Shown: positions 15,539 through 26,520, numbered from the stretch's first letter. The stretch: DNA of 64,000 nucleotides from Brachybacterium sacelli (GCF_017876545.1 NZ_JAGIOD010000001.1:2914001-2978000); one strand, 5' to 3'. The notes: a model not told the origin generated them from the letters alone. Program-made: numbers and translations.

Positions 15539-16878
15539 GCGAGACCCATTCCTCGGACCCCCGCCCCGCCGTCACCGAGCTCACCCGGCCCGACGGCGAG
15601 CTGCGCTCCGAGGCCGGCCCCTACTTCGGCGACTTCGGCGGCCGGTTCCTGCCCGAGGCCCTGGTCCCCGCGCTCGATGAGCTGCGCGAGACCTACGAGA
15701 AGGCGGTCCTGGACCCCGAGTTCATCGCCGAGCTGCAGCGACTTGCGCGCGACTACACCGGTCGCCCCTCGCTGCTGACCGAGGCCCCGCGCTTCTCCGC
15801 CCTCGCCGGCGGCGCCCGGATCCTGCTCAAGCGCGAGGACCTCAACCACACCGGCAGCCACAAGATCAACAACGTGCTCGGCCAGGCCCTGCTGACCAGG
15901 CGCATGGGCAAGACCCGCCTGATCGCCGAGACCGGTGCCGGTCAGCACGGCGTGGCCACCGCCACCGCGGCCGCCCTGTTCGGCATGGACTGCACGATCT
16001 ACATGGGTCAGGAGGACACCGAGCGCCAGGCGCTCAACGTCGCCCGCATGCGCCTGCTGGGAGCCGAGGTGGTCCCCGTGACCCAGGGCTCGCGCACCCT
16101 CAAGGACGCCATCAACGAGGCCTTCCGCGACTGGGTCGCGAACGTCGAGACCACCCACTACCTGCTCGGGACGGTCGCCGGTCCGCACCCGTTCCCGGTG
16201 ATGGTCCGCGACTTCCACCGCATCATCGGTGAGGAGGCCCGCGCCCAGACCTTGGAGACGGTCGGCCGCCTGCCCGATGCCGTGGTCGCCTGCGTCGGCG
16301 GCGGCTCCAACGCGATGGGCATCTTCCACGCCTTCCTCGACGACGTCGATCCGATGGTGCGGCTCGTCGGCTGCGAGGCCGGAGGGGACGGCGTCGCGAC
16401 CGGACGCCACAGTGCGACCATCGGCGGAGGCTCCCCGGGCGTCCTCCACGGCGCGCGCAGCTTCGTCATGCAGGACGAGGACGGCCAGACCATCGAATCG
16501 CACTCGGTCTCCGCGGGCCTGGACTATCCCAGCGTCGGCCCCGAGCACGCCTGGCTCGCCGACATCGGTCGCGCCGAGTACCGCGCCGTCGACGACGAGG
16601 CGGCCATGGAGGCCTTCGCCCTGCTGTCCATGACCGAGGGCATCATGCCGGCGATCGAGTCCGCGCACGCCCTGGCCGGAGCGCTGCGGCTGGGCCGCGA
16701 GCTCGGCGAGGACGCCGTGATCCTGGTGAGCCTCTCCGGCCGCGGGGACAAGGACGTCGACACCGCCTCGCGCTGGTTCGGCCTGGTGGGGGAGGAGCCC
16801 GCCCGGGCAGACCTCCGCACGCTGCGCGAGGCGGCGCGTGCCACCAGTGACCTCATCGACCCGAGGGAGACGCGATGA
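15535..16878 (+). CDS. trpB: Tryptophan synthase beta subunit
   Basis: PLP enzyme joining indole and serine to make tryptophan; partner of TrpA. 447 residues, slightly long through an N-terminal extension before [16 protein letters not shown]. The PLP lysine is Lys110 in [24 protein letters not shown], the phosphate-binding GGGSNAMG and GRGDKD follow in the expected order. TrpB1 type, as shown by the adjacent trpA. Four-base overlaps on both sides indicate coupled synthesis of the two subunits. Confidence 0.98.
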
Positions 16879-17708
16879 CCGCCCCCGACACCCACCGGCT
16901 GCGCGCGGCCGACGCCCTCGACCGCGCCCGCGCCGAGGATCGCGCCGCCCTGATCGGGTACCTCCCGGTCGGCTACCCGGACCTGTCCGGCTCGATCGAC
17001 GCCGCTCGCGTCCTGATCGACCACGGCGCCGACATGATCGAGCTGGGGCTGCCGTACTCCGACCCGGTGATGGACGGGCCCGTGATCCAGCGCGCCGCCT
17101 CCGCGGCCCTGGCCGGCGGCGTGCGCACCCGCCACGTGCTCGACGCGGTCGAGGAGCTGTCCGGCCGAGGCGCCGCGATCCTGGTCATGTCCTACTGGAA
17201 TCCGATCCTCGCCTACGGGTCCGATGCCTTCGCGCGCGACCTGGCCGCGGCAGGGGGCGCCGGCGTCATCACCCCGGACCTGATCCCCGACGAGGGGGCG
17301 GACTGGATCGCGGCCAGCGAGGAGCACGCCGTGGACCGTGTGTTCCTCGTCGCTCCCAGCTCCCCGCGGGACCGTCTCGCCCATGTGGTCTCCCACACAC
17401 GCGGTTTCGTCTACGCCGCCAGCACCATGGGGGTCACCGGCACCCGGGCCAGCGTCTCCGCGGCCACCGAGTCCCTGGTCGAGCGCACTCGCGCGGCCGG
17501 TGCGGAGAACGTCTGCGTCGGGCTCGGCGTCTCGAACGGTGAACAGGCCGCGCAGGTGGGAGCGTACGCTGATGGAGTGATCGTCGGGTCCGCCTTCGTG
17601 CGGGCGCTCCTCGAGCACGAGGGCGACGCCCCGGCGGCACGCACCGCACTGGCGGCAGTGGCCGACGACCTGCGCTCCGGCGTGGAGAGTTCCCGCACCC
17701 GGCAGTGA
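16875..17708 (+). CDS. trpA: Tryptophan synthase alpha subunit
   Basis: Cleaves indole-3-glycerol phosphate to indole, which is channelled to TrpB. 277 residues. Catalytic Glu lies in [19 protein letters not shown], together with the substrate Asp; a glycine-rich GVTGTR loop and the phosphate-binding [11 protein letters not shown] and GVIVGSAFV segments follow. Last trp gene; the next gene, lgt, begins 113 bases downstream, a gap with no clear terminator, so read-through is possible. Confidence 0.97.
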   Translation: MTAPDTHRLRAADALDRARAEDRAALIGYLPVGYPDLSGSIDAARVLIDHGADMIELGLPYSDPVMDGPVIQRAASAALAGGVRTRHVLDAVEELSGRGAAILVMSYWNPILAYGSDAFARDLAAAGGAGVITPDLIPDEGADWIAASEEHAVDRVFLVAPSSPRDRLAHVVSHTRGFVYAASTMGVTGTRASVSAATESLVERTRAAGAENVCVGLGVSNGEQAAQVGAYADGVIVGSAFVRALLEHEGDAPAARTALAAVADDLRSGVESSRTRQ

Positions 17709-17821
17709 CCCCCGTCCCGCAGCAATCGGCGGAGGCGGCCTGAGGGTCGCCGGACCCGCCCGGACACCGCAGAGCCCCGTCGGCCGTCATGGCCGCCACC
17801 CAGGGAGAGGAGCGCACGGCG

Positions 17822-18751
17822 ATGATCCCCAGCCCGCCCATCTCCTCGCTCTCCCTCGGCCCGCTCACGGTCCACTTCTACGCGATCTGCATCCTGGCCG
17901 GCATCGCCCTCGCCCTGTGGTGGGCCACCAAGCGCTGGCAGGCCCGCGGCGGCGACGGCGACGACCTGTTCGACATCGTCTTCGTGGCCGTGGTCGCCGG
18001 CATCGTCGGCTCCCGCATCTGGCACGTGCTGACCTCTCCGGAGCCGTTCTTCGGCCCCGAGGGCAATCCGCTGGCCGTGCTCTACATCTGGCAGGGCGGG
18101 CTGGCGATCTACGGCGGCGTCGCCGGGGGCGCGCTCGCGGTGTGGATCATGGCCCGCGTGAAGAAGGTGTCCTTCATCGCGCTGGCGGACACCATCGGCC
18201 CGACGATCCTGGCCGCCCAGATCCTGGGCCGCTTCGGCAACTGGTTCAACCAGGAGCTCTACGGCCCCGAGCTGGACGCCTGGTGGGGCTGGGACGTCCC
18301 CTGCATGACGAACGGCCAGCCCATCAGCGGCTGCGTGCCGGGCACCTACCACCCCACCTTCCTGTACGAGCAGCTGTGGAACCTCGCCGCGCTCGGCGTG
18401 CTGCTGCTGGTCAGCCGTAGGTTCCACCTGGCCGGCGGGCGCATCTTCTGGGCCTACGTCGGCCTCTACTCCCTCGGCCGGGCCGGGATCGACGCGATCC
18501 GCTCCGAGCCGGTGCTGATGGTCGGTCCGCTGCGCATCCACACCCTGGTCGCCATCCTGATGGCGCTGGTGGCCATCGCCGTGTTCGTCCACCTCAGCCT
18601 GCGCAAGCGCGCCCGCGGCGGCGAGGTCGCCGCCGCCGACGGCTCCTTCGAGCTGTCCAGCCAGACGGCCGGGAACGCTCCTGACGAGGACGAGGTCGAG
18701 AAGTCCGGGACGCCTCCTTCTCCGGGCGAGGACCCCGCCCCCGGCCCCTAG
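17822..18751 (+). CDS. lgt: Prolipoprotein diacylglyceryl transferase
   Basis: Integral membrane enzyme that transfers diacylglycerol from phosphatidylglycerol to the lipobox cysteine of prolipoproteins. 309 residues and about seven membrane helices. The Lgt signature GRFGNWFNQELYG and an YAICILAGI start region with the essential His-Phe-Tyr are present. ATG 17822 is preferred over ATG 17789 because GAGAGGAG (17805-17812) precedes it and family members begin near this point. A 50-residue charged cytoplasmic tail is added. lgt after trpA is the usual actinobacterial order. Stops with TAG. Its product would modify the lipoprotein encoded at 27462. Confidence 0.95.
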   Translation: MIPSPPISSLSLGPLTVHFYAICILAGIALALWWATKRWQARGGDGDDLFDIVFVAVVAGIVGSRIWHVLTSPEPFFGPEGNPLAVLYIWQGGLAIYGGVAGGALAVWIMARVKKVSFIALADTIGPTILAAQILGRFGNWFNQELYGPELDAWWGWDVPCMTNGQPISGCVPGTYHPTFLYEQLWNLAALGVLLLVSRRFHLAGGRIFWAYVGLYSLGRAGIDAIRSEPVLMVGPLRIHTLVAILMALVAIAVFVHLSLRKRARGGEVAAADGSFELSSQTAGNAPDEDEVEKSGTPPSPGEDPAPGP

Positions 18752-18869
18752 GGCACGCAGCACCCCGCGCGAGTGAGCTCGCCGGCAGGGGGAGCGAGCC
18801 CGGGACCGGGAACACGTCGACATCCGACGTCCTGGTCACCGGCCGCCCACCTGGAAGGGCCTCGCGCTC

Positions 18870-21800
18870 ATGCTGCCTCTCGATTCCCGTTTCTCTGACC
18901 TGCCCGCCTCCCAGGGGCTCTACCGCCCCGAGTCCGAGGTCGACTCCTGCGGTGTGGCGATGATCGCCACCCTGCGCGGTCGCCCCGGCCACGACATCGT
19001 CGAGCACGCCCTGACGGCGCTGCGCAATCTCGAGCACCGCGGCGCGGTCGGCGCCGAGGAAGCCACCGGCGACGGCACCGGCATCATGGTGCAGCTGCCC
19101 GACGCGTTCCTGCGCGAGGTCAGCGGACTGGACCTTCCGCCCCGTGGCTCCTACATCGCCGGCATCGCCTTCCTCCCGCAGGAAGGGACGGACCGTCAGG
19201 AGGCCCTGGACGCCCTCACCGCGGTCGCCTCCGACGAGGGGCTCGACCTGCTCGGCACGCGCCAGGTGCCGATCACCGACGGCCTCGTCGGGCCCGCCGC
19301 CGAGGCCGTCCGCCCCGACATGGTGCAGGTCTTCCTCGTCGACGCCGCCGGCACCCGGAGCGGCCTCGCCCTGGAGCGCGCCGCCTTCGCGCTGCGCCGC
19401 CGCGTCGAGCACTCCACGGGCGCCTACTTCCCCTCGCTGTCCACGCGGGTGATGGTCTACAAGGGCATGCTCACCCCGGCCCAGCTGGACGAGTTCTATC
19501 CCGATCTGCGCGATCCGCGCTTCGCCTCCGAGCTCGCGATCGTCCACTCGCGGTTCTCGACCAACACCTTCCCGGCCTGGCCGCTCGCGCACCCCTTCCG
19601 CACCCTGGCGCACAATGGCGAGATCAACACCGTCATCGGCAATCGCAACCGCCTGCGGGCCGCCGAGGGCAGCATGCGCACGGACGTCTTCGGCGAGGAC
19701 TTCGCGCGGCTGCTGCCGGTGGGCACTCCCGGGGCCTCCGACTCCGCCGGACTCGACGAGGTTCTCGAGCTGCTGCACCTGTCGGGGCGGTCCCTCGCCC
19801 ACGCGCTGATGATGCTGGTCCCGGAGCCCTGGGAGAACGACGAGTCGATGGACCCGGAGCTGCGGGCCTTCTACGAGTACCACTCGGCGCTGCAGGAGCC
19901 GTGGGACGGCCCCGCCTCCGTGGTGTTCACCGACGGCACGCAGGTCGGGGCCCGGCTGGATCGCAACGGGCTGCGGCCCCTGCGCTACTGGATCACCGAC
20001 GAGGATCTCGTGATCCTGGGCTCGGAGACCGGGCTGATCGACGTGCCGCGCAGCTCCCTCGTGCGCACGGGGCGGGTCGCCCCCGGGGAGATCTTCCTGC
20101 TCGACCTCGAGCAGGGGCGGATCGTCCCCAGCCAGGAGCTCACGCGGACCATCGCCACCGAGCACCCCTACGGCACCTGGGTGCGTGAGCAGAAGGTGCA
20201 TCTGTCGGACCTCCCCGTGCGCGAGCACATCATCCATTCCCGCTCCTCGGTGGTCCGGCGCCAGCAGACCTTCGGCTACACCGAGGAGGAGCTGCGAGTG
20301 CTCCTCGCCCCGATGGCGTCCAAGGGAGCCGAGCCGCTCGGGGCGATGGGCACGGACACCCCGATCGCAGTGCTGTCCGATCGTCCGCGGCTGCTGTTCG
20401 ACTACTTCACCCAGATGTTCGCCCAGGTGACCAACCCGCCGCTGGACTCCCTGCGGGAGGAGATCGTCACCTCGCTGGGCGTCGCGATCGGCCGCTCGCG
20501 CAACCTGCTCGAGGCGACCCCGGAGCACACCCGCCAGCTCGCCCTGGACTTCCCGATCCTGGACAACGACGAGCTGGCCACCCTCCTCGCGGTCGACGCG
20601 CACCCGGCGACCGCCGACTTCCATACCGTGCGCCTGCGCGGGCTCTACCCGGTCGGTGGCGGCACCGCCGCCCTCGAGCAGCGCCTGCGCGAGATCTGTG
20701 AGGAGGCCGTGGCGGCCATCGACGAGGGCGCCACCTTCCTGGTGCTCTCGGACCGTGACGCCAACCAGGTGCTCGCCCCGATCCCCTCGCTCCTGCTGAC
20801 CAGCGCCGTCCAGCACCACCTGGTGCGCACCGGCCGACGCACCGCCGCCGGCCTGATCGTGGAGGCCGGCGACGTCCGCGAGGTCCACCACGCCGCGCTG
20901 CTGATCGGCTACGGCGCCAGCGCCATCAACCCCTATCTCGCCATGGAGAGCGTCGAGGAGCTGGTGCGCCGCGGCGTGATCAGCGACCTCACCCCCGAGC
21001 AGGCGGTGCAGGGACTGATCCGCGCCCTCGGCAAGGGGGTCCTGAAGATCATGTCGAAGATGGGCATCGCGACCGTCGCCTCCTACCGGGGGGCCCAGAT
21101 CTTCGAGGCCGTGGGGCTGTCCGAGGAGCTGGTGGAGACCTGGTTCCCCGGCACCGTCAGCCGCATCGGCGGGATCACCCTGGACGTCATCGCCGCGGAG
21201 AACGCCGCCCGCCACGCCCTGGCCTATCCGGTCGACGGCCAGCGCCCGGCCCACCGCAGCCTGCCCGTGGGCGGTGAGTACCAGTGGCGCCGCGAGGGGG
21301 AGCCTCATCTGTTCACCCCCGAGGCGGTGTTCCGCCTGCAGCACTCGACCCGCACCCGGCAGTTCGAGGAGTTCCGCCGCTACACCGACGAGGTCGACGC
21401 CCAGCAGGAGCACCTGATGACCCTCCGCGGCCTGCTGCGGCTGCGCACCGACGACCGTGAGAGCGTGCCCCTCGAGGAGGTCGAACCGCTCGAGGAGATC
21501 ACCCGGCGCTTCATGACAGGCGCGATGAGCTACGGCTCGATCTCCCAGGAGGCCCACGAGACCCTCGCCATCGCCATGAACCGTCTCGGCGGGATGTCCA
21601 ACAGCGGCGAGGGCGGGGAGGACCCCGAGCGACTGCGGGATCCCGAGCGGCGCAGCGCGATCAAGCAGATCGCCTCCGGACGCTTCGGCGTGACCAGCGA
21701 GTACCTCACCTTCGCGCGGGACATCCAGATCAAGATCGCCCAGGGGGCCAAGCCCGGAGAGGGCGGCCAGCTGCCCCCGCAGAAGGTGTACCCGTGGATC

Positions 21801-23450
21801 GCCCGCACCCGCCACTCGACCCCGGGCATCGGTCTGATCTCCCCGCCGCCGCACCACGACATCTACTCGATCGAGGACCTCGCCCAGCTGATCCACGACG
21901 CGAAGTCCGCCAACCCGGCGGCCCGCGTCCACGTCAAGCTGGTCTCCCGCTTCGGGGTGGGCACGGTCGCCGCCGGGGTCTCCAAGTCCCACGCCGATGT
22001 CGTGCTGATCTCCGGGCACGACGGCGGCACCGGCGCCAGCCCGCTGAACTCGCTCAAGCACGCCGGCACCCCCTGGGAGCTGGGGCTGGCGGAGACCCAG
22101 CAGACATTGCTGCTGAACGGCCTGCGGGACCGCATCACGGTGCAGGTCGACGGGCAGATGAAGACCGGGCGGGACGTGGTCGTCGCGGCCCTGCTGGGCG
22201 CGGAGGAGTACGGCTTCGCCTCCGCCCCTCTGGTGGTCTCCGGCTGCGTCATGATGCGCGTGTGCCACCTGGACACCTGCCCGGTCGGGGTGGCCACCCA
22301 GAACCCGGAGCTCCGCTCGCGCTACACCGGCCGTGCCGAGCACGTGGTCACCTTCTTCCAGTTCGTCGCGCAGCAGGTCCGTGAGCACCTCGCGGCACTC
22401 GGGCTGCGCTCCCTGGACGAGGCGGTCGGCCGCACCGATCTGCTCGCGCTGCGGGACGACCCCCGCAGCGCCTCCGCCCTCGGCGTCGCCAAGCGCGAGG
22501 GACTCGACCTCGGGGCGATCCTCACGCCCCCCACCGTCCACGAGGGCGACTTCCCGCGCCGTCGCCGCGGGCAGGACCACCAGTTGGAGCGGGCCGCCGA
22601 CCACCCCTGGATCGCGCAGGCCGCACCGCTGCTCGAGGCCGGGGAGGGCTCGATCCGCCTGCAGGACACCATCCGCAACGTCCAGCGCTCCACCGGCACC
22701 CTGCTCGGCCACGAGGTCACCCGGCGCACCGGCGGGGACGGACTGGACGAGGACTCCATCGTGCTGGACCTCGTGGGCACCGGCGGGCAGTCCTTCGGGG
22801 CGTTCCTGCCCCGAGGGATCAGCATGCACGTGACCGGCGACGTCAACGACTACGTCGGCAAGGGGCTCTCCGGCGGGGTGATCGCCGTCGGCCATGGCCG
22901 CGGCACCGAACCCTCGCTGACCTCCTCCGTGATCGCCGGCAACACCTGCGCCTACGGCGCCACCAGCGGCCGGCTCCTCCTCGCCGGCGCGGCGGGGGAG
23001 CGGTTCGGCGTGCGCAACTCCGGGGCCACCTTGGTCGTCGAGGGCATCGGTGACCACGGCGCGGAGTACATGACCGGCGGCGTCGTGCTGGTGCTGGGGC
23101 CTACCGGGATCAACCTCGGGGCCGGCATGAGCGGCGGGACCCTGTTCGTCCTCGATCTCGACCGGGCGAGACTGAATCCCCAGGACGCCGCGACCTTCGC
23201 GATCACGCCCGTGCGGGCGGAGCATCGCGAGTTCGTGCTCGAGGCGATCACGGAGCACGAGCGCCGCACCGGCTCGGACCGGGCGGCCGCGCTGCTGGCC
23301 GATCCCGAGGAGCTGCTCGACCGGATCACGCAGGTGACGCCGCGGGCCTTCCTGCGCATCACCGGGATCCGCGAGGACGCCCTGGCCCAGGGGATCGACC
23401 CCGATTCGAACGATGTCTGGAACGAGATCATGGAGAGCACTCATGGCTGA
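18870..23450 (+). CDS. gltB: Glutamate synthase large subunit
   Basis: Makes glutamate from glutamine and 2-oxoglutarate with electrons from GltD. 1526 residues. A 26-residue propeptide precedes the predicted mature N-terminal nucleophile Cys27 (DSCGVAMIATL). A class II amidotransferase domain, a central domain, the FMN/2-oxoglutarate barrel (SGHDGGTGASPLNSLKHAG) and the 3Fe-4S cysteines in CVMMRVCHLDTCPVG follow, then the C-terminal beta-helix domain with many Gly-rich turns. Eight-base overlap with gltD. The 118-base gap upstream allows its own promoter; GGAAGGG at 18853-18859 is the nearest ribosome-site candidate. Confidence 0.98.
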   Translation: MLPLDSRFSDLPASQGLYRPESEVDSCGVAMIATLRGRPGHDIVEHALTALRNLEHRGAVGAEEATGDGTGIMVQLPDAFLREVSGLDLPPRGSYIAGIAFLPQEGTDRQEALDALTAVASDEGLDLLGTRQVPITDGLVGPAAEAVRPDMVQVFLVDAAGTRSGLALERAAFALRRRVEHSTGAYFPSLSTRVMVYKGMLTPAQLDEFYPDLRDPRFASELAIVHSRFSTNTFPAWPLAHPFRTLAHNGEINTVIGNRNRLRAAEGSMRTDVFGEDFARLLPVGTPGASDSAGLDEVLELLHLSGRSLAHALMMLVPEPWENDESMDPELRAFYEYHSALQEPWDGPASVVFTDGTQVGARLDRNGLRPLRYWITDEDLVILGSETGLIDVPRSSLVRTGRVAPGEIFLLDLEQGRIVPSQELTRTIATEHPYGTWVREQKVHLSDLPVREHIIHSRSSVVRRQQTFGYTEEELRVLLAPMASKGAEPLGAMGTDTPIAVLSDRPRLLFDYFTQMFAQVTNPPLDSLREEIVTSLGVAIGRSRNLLEATPEHTRQLALDFPILDNDELATLLAVDAHPATADFHTVRLRGLYPVGGGTAALEQRLREICEEAVAAIDEGATFLVLSDRDANQVLAPIPSLLLTSAVQHHLVRTGRRTAAGLIVEAGDVREVHHAALLIGYGASAINPYLAMESVEELVRRGVISDLTPEQAVQGLIRALGKGVLKIMSKMGIATVASYRGAQIFEAVGLSEELVETWFPGTVSRIGGITLDVIAAENAARHALAYPVDGQRPAHRSLPVGGEYQWRREGEPHLFTPEAVFRLQHSTRTRQFEEFRRYTDEVDAQQEHLMTLRGLLRLRTDDRESVPLEEVEPLEEITRRFMTGAMSYGSISQEAHETLAIAMNRLGGMSNSGEGGEDPERLRDPERRSAIKQIASGRFGVTSEYLTFARDIQIKIAQGAKPGEGGQLPPQKVYPWIARTRHSTPGIGLISPPPHHDIYSIEDLAQLIHDAKSANPAARVHVKLVSRFGVGTVAAGVSKSHADVVLISGHDGGTGASPLNSLKHAGTPWELGLAETQQTLLLNGLRDRITVQVDGQMKTGRDVVVAALLGAEEYGFASAPLVVSGCVMMRVCHLDTCPVGVATQNPELRSRYTGRAEHVVTFFQFVAQQVREHLAALGLRSLDEAVGRTDLLALRDDPRSASALGVAKREGLDLGAILTPPTVHEGDFPRRRRGQDHQLERAADHPWIAQAAPLLEAGEGSIRLQDTIRNVQRSTGTLLGHEVTRRTGGDGLDEDSIVLDLVGTGGQSFGAFLPRGISMHVTGDVNDYVGKGLSGGVIAVGHGRGTEPSLTSSVIAGNTCAYGATSGRLLLAGAAGERFGVRNSGATLVVEGIGDHGAEYMTGGVVLVLGPTGINLGAGMSGGTLFVLDLDRARLNPQDAATFAITPVRAEHREFVLEAITEHERRTGSDRAAALLADPEELLDRITQVTPRAFLRITGIREDALAQGIDPDSNDVWNEIMESTHG

Positions 23451-24921
23451 TCCCCGGGGATTTCTGCGTTACCGCGACCGAGAGCTGCCCACGCGTCGCC
23501 CCGTGCCGGTGCGACTGATGGACTGGCGGGAGGTCTACGAGGCCCGTGAGAAGGGCACCCTGGACGTCGTCTCCCGCCAGGCCGGACGCTGCATGAACTG
23601 CGGCATCCCGTTCTGCCACCAGGGTTGCCCGCTGGGCAACCTGATCCCGGAGTGGAACGACCTCGTCTACCGCGACGACTGGCGGGAGGCCAGCGAGCGC
23701 CTGCACGCGACCAACAACTTCCCGGAGTTCACGGGGCGCGCCTGCCCCGCCCCGTGCGAGTCGAGCTGTGTGCTGGGCATCAACCAGCCCCCGGTCACCA
23801 TCAAGAACGTCGAGGTCTCGATCATCGACCGCGCCTTCGAGGAGGGCTGGGTCGAACCCGTCGAGCCCGCGCGGCAGACTGGGCGAGCGGTCGCCGTTGT
23901 CGGCTCCGGCCCCGCTGGGCTCGCTGCCGCCCAGCAGCTCACCCGGGCGGGGCACTCCGTGGTGGTCCTCGAGCGCGACGACCGCCTCGGCGGCCTGCTG
24001 CGCTACGGGATCCCCGAGTTCAAGCTCGAGAAGCGTCACGTCGACCGCCGGCTGCAGCAGCTGCGCGCGGAGGGCACCCGCTTCCGCACCGGTGTGGAGG
24101 TCGGCGGCACAGGGGAGGGCGCCCTCTCGGTCGAGGACCTCCGCTCCCGGTTCGACGCCGTCGTCCTGGCGACCGGGGCGAGCGTCCCGCGGGAGCTGGC
24201 GGTGCCCGGCCGCGAGGCCGTCGGCATCCACCCGGCCATGGAGTACCTGACCCAGGCGAACCGCCTGGTGGAGGGTGACTGGGTCGCCGACCCGATCTCC
24301 GCCGAGGGCAAGGACGTGGTGATCATCGGCGGCGGCGACACCGGCGCCGACTGCCTGGGCACCGCGCTGCGCCAGGGTGCCCGCTCGGTCACCACGCTCG
24401 CGATCGGCAACCAGCCGCCCGCCGAGCGGGACGAGAGCCAGCCCTGGCCGACCCACCCGGTGCTCTTCGAGGTCTCCGCGGCGCACGAGGAAGGCGGCGA
24501 TCGCTCCTTCCTGGCCTCCACCACCGGGTTCGAGGTCGACGACGCGGGTGCGGTGACCGGCCTGAAGGTCTCCCGCACCCAGTACCGGGACGGCGGCCGC
24601 CTGCCCACCCCTGGCACCGAGACCGTCCTGCCCGCCACCCTCGTGCTGATCGCGATGGGCTTCACCGGTGCCCGCGAGGACGGCCTGCTGTCCTCCCTCG
24701 GGGTGGACCTCACGGCCCGCGGCACCATCGTCCACGACGAGCAGTGGTCGACGAGCGCTCCCGATGTGTTCACCGCGGGCGACTGCGCCCGAGGTCAGAG
24801 CCTCATCGTCTGGGCGATCGCAGAGGGCCGCGCCTGCGCGGCCGCCGTCGACCGACACCTCACGGGCAGCAGCTCCCTGCCGGCACCGGTGAGTCCCGGG
24901 GAGAAGCCGGTGGCGGTGTGA
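23443..24921 (+). CDS. gltD: Glutamate synthase small subunit
   Basis: Oxidises NADPH and feeds electrons through FAD and 4Fe-4S centres to GltB. 492 residues starting MADPRGFLRYRDRE, the typical GltD beginning, which decides for ATG 23443 over an earlier in-frame ATG at 23413. Cysteine clusters CMNCGIPFCHQGCPLGN and CPAPCESSC bind the iron-sulfur clusters; VVGSGPAGLAAAQQL is the FAD fold and VIIGGGDTGADCLG the NADPH fold. It overlaps the gltB stop by eight bases. Confidence 0.98.
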   Translation: MADPRGFLRYRDRELPTRRPVPVRLMDWREVYEAREKGTLDVVSRQAGRCMNCGIPFCHQGCPLGNLIPEWNDLVYRDDWREASERLHATNNFPEFTGRACPAPCESSCVLGINQPPVTIKNVEVSIIDRAFEEGWVEPVEPARQTGRAVAVVGSGPAGLAAAQQLTRAGHSVVVLERDDRLGGLLRYGIPEFKLEKRHVDRRLQQLRAEGTRFRTGVEVGGTGEGALSVEDLRSRFDAVVLATGASVPRELAVPGREAVGIHPAMEYLTQANRLVEGDWVADPISAEGKDVVIIGGGDTGADCLGTALRQGARSVTTLAIGNQPPAERDESQPWPTHPVLFEVSAAHEEGGDRSFLASTTGFEVDDAGAVTGLKVSRTQYRDGGRLPTPGTETVLPATLVLIAMGFTGAREDGLLSSLGVDLTARGTIVHDEQWSTSAPDVFTAGDCARGQSLIVWAIAEGRACAAAVDRHLTGSSSLPAPVSPGEKPVAV

Positions 24922-25022
24922 AAGACTAGGGCGACCACGCGATGCTGCGGCCCGTCCGGCAGTGCACTTCGTGGTGCCCGCCGGAGGGCCACGGCCCTTA
25001 TTCGAACTACTGATGGGTTGAC
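24922..25022 (+). other. pyk leader with a small hairpin
   Basis: A 101-base non-coding leader. AGGGC (24985-24989) and GCCCT (24994-24998) form a five-base-pair stem followed by TATT, which could end gltD transcription or attenuate pyk. The evidence is weak. No clear ribosome site precedes pyk. Confidence 0.3.
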
Positions 25023-26498
25023 ATGCGAAAAGCGAAGATCGTCTGCACACTCGGTCCGGCGACCAACACCTACGAGCAGATCCGGACCCTGATCGAGGCG
25101 GGCATGAACGTGGCGAGGATGAACCTCAGCCACGGCTCGCACGACGAGCATGAGCAGGTCTACGCGAACATCCGCCGAGCCGCCGAGGATCTCGGGCGCA
25201 ATGTCGCCGTGCTGGTCGACCTCCAGGGCCCGAAGATCCGCCTGGGCACGTTCGGCGACGGTCCGCACCAGCTCGAGGTCGGTGACACCTTCGTCATCAC
25301 CACGGACGACATCGTCGGCACCCGCGAGCGCGTCTCGACCACGTTCAAGGGCCTGCCGGGCGATTGCCGCCCCGGCGACGTGCTGCTCATCGACGACGGC
25401 AAGGTCTCCGTCCGCGTCACCGACGTCTCCGACACCGACGTCACCACCGTGGTCGAGGTGCCCGGGCCGGTCTCCAACAACAAGGGCATCAACCTCCCCG
25501 GCGTCGCCGTGTCCGTGCCCGCCATGAGCGAGAAGGACATCTCCGACCTGCGCTGGGGCCTGGCCCTCGGGGCCGACGTGATCGCCCTGTCCTTCGTGCG
25601 CGACGCCCACGACATGGACCAGGTCCTGCGCATCATGCAGGAGGAGGGTCGCCGGGTCCCGGTCATCGCGAAGATCGAGAAGCCGCAGGCCGTGCGGGCG
25701 CTGCGCTCCATCGTCGGCGCCTTCGACGGCATCATGGTCGCCCGCGGCGACCTCGGCGTCGAGCTGCCCCTGGAGCAGGTCCCGCTGGTCCAGAAGCGCG
25801 CCATCGAGCTCGCCCGCCGCAATGCGAAGCCGGTCATCGTGGCCACCCAGGTGCTCGAGTCCATGATCGAGAGCCCGCGCCCGACCCGCGCCGAGGCCTC
25901 CGACTGCGCCAACGCGATCCTCGACGGCGCCGACGCGGTCATGCTCTCGGGCGAGACCAGCGTGGGCAAGTATCCCTTCGAGGCGGTCCGCACGATGGCC
26001 CGCATCGTCACCAACACCGAGGAGAACGGTGCCGACCGCATCCTCCCGCTGGGCACCATCCCGCACACCCGTGGCGGTGCGATCACCCGTGCGGCCGCCG
26101 AGATCGGTGACCAGCTCTCCGCCCAGTACCTGGTGACCTTCACCGAGTCCGGCGACACCGCGCGCCGACTGTCCCGCCTGCGCCCCTCCATCCCGCTGCT
26201 GGCCATGACCCCCTATCCGGAGGTCGCCCGCCAGCTGTCGCTGACCTGGGGCATCGAGGCGCATCTGGTGCCCATGCAGAAGGACTCCGACGCCATGGTG
26301 GCCGAGGTCGACGACCTGCTGCGCGAGCACAAGGGCCTGCAGAAGAACGATCTGGTCGTCGTCGCGGCCGGCTCGCCCCCCGGCGTCCACGGCTCGACCA
26401 ACACGCTGCGCGTGCATCGCATCGGTGACCTCGACGGCACCGAGTCCGCGCGCATCGAGGCCGACCGTATCGCCGCCGGTCCGCAGACGCAGGGCTGA
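25023..26498 (+). CDS. pyk: Pyruvate kinase
   Basis: Final glycolytic step, transferring phosphate from phosphoenolpyruvate to ADP. 491 residues beginning MRKAKIVCTLGPAT. NMSHG-type loop (ARMNLSHGSHDEH), substrate Lys in PVIAKIEKPQA, the signature MVARGDLGVELPLEQVP, and TRAEASDCANAILDG are all present. The C-terminal allosteric domain is complete. It starts at ATG 25023 without a good Shine-Dalgarno. The neighbouring pdtaR and polA follow the common actinobacterial order. Confidence 0.97.
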   Translation: MRKAKIVCTLGPATNTYEQIRTLIEAGMNVARMNLSHGSHDEHEQVYANIRRAAEDLGRNVAVLVDLQGPKIRLGTFGDGPHQLEVGDTFVITTDDIVGTRERVSTTFKGLPGDCRPGDVLLIDDGKVSVRVTDVSDTDVTTVVEVPGPVSNNKGINLPGVAVSVPAMSEKDISDLRWGLALGADVIALSFVRDAHDMDQVLRIMQEEGRRVPVIAKIEKPQAVRALRSIVGAFDGIMVARGDLGVELPLEQVPLVQKRAIELARRNAKPVIVATQVLESMIESPRPTRAEASDCANAILDGADAVMLSGETSVGKYPFEAVRTMARIVTNTEENGADRILPLGTIPHTRGGAITRAAAEIGDQLSAQYLVTFTESGDTARRLSRLRPSIPLLAMTPYPEVARQLSLTWGIEAHLVPMQKDSDAMVAEVDDLLREHKGLQKNDLVVVAAGSPPGVHGSTNTLRVHRIGDLDGTESARIEADRIAAGPQTQG

Positions 26499-26520
26499 GA
26501 TGCACGAGGCGCGTGAGGAC

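Noticed and set aside
18594..23444. Very long open frame on the - strand opposite gltB
   Set aside because: It is antisense to an intact, motif-rich gltB; its translation is low-complexity His/Gly/Arg/Leu-rich, as expected opposite high-GC coding DNA.
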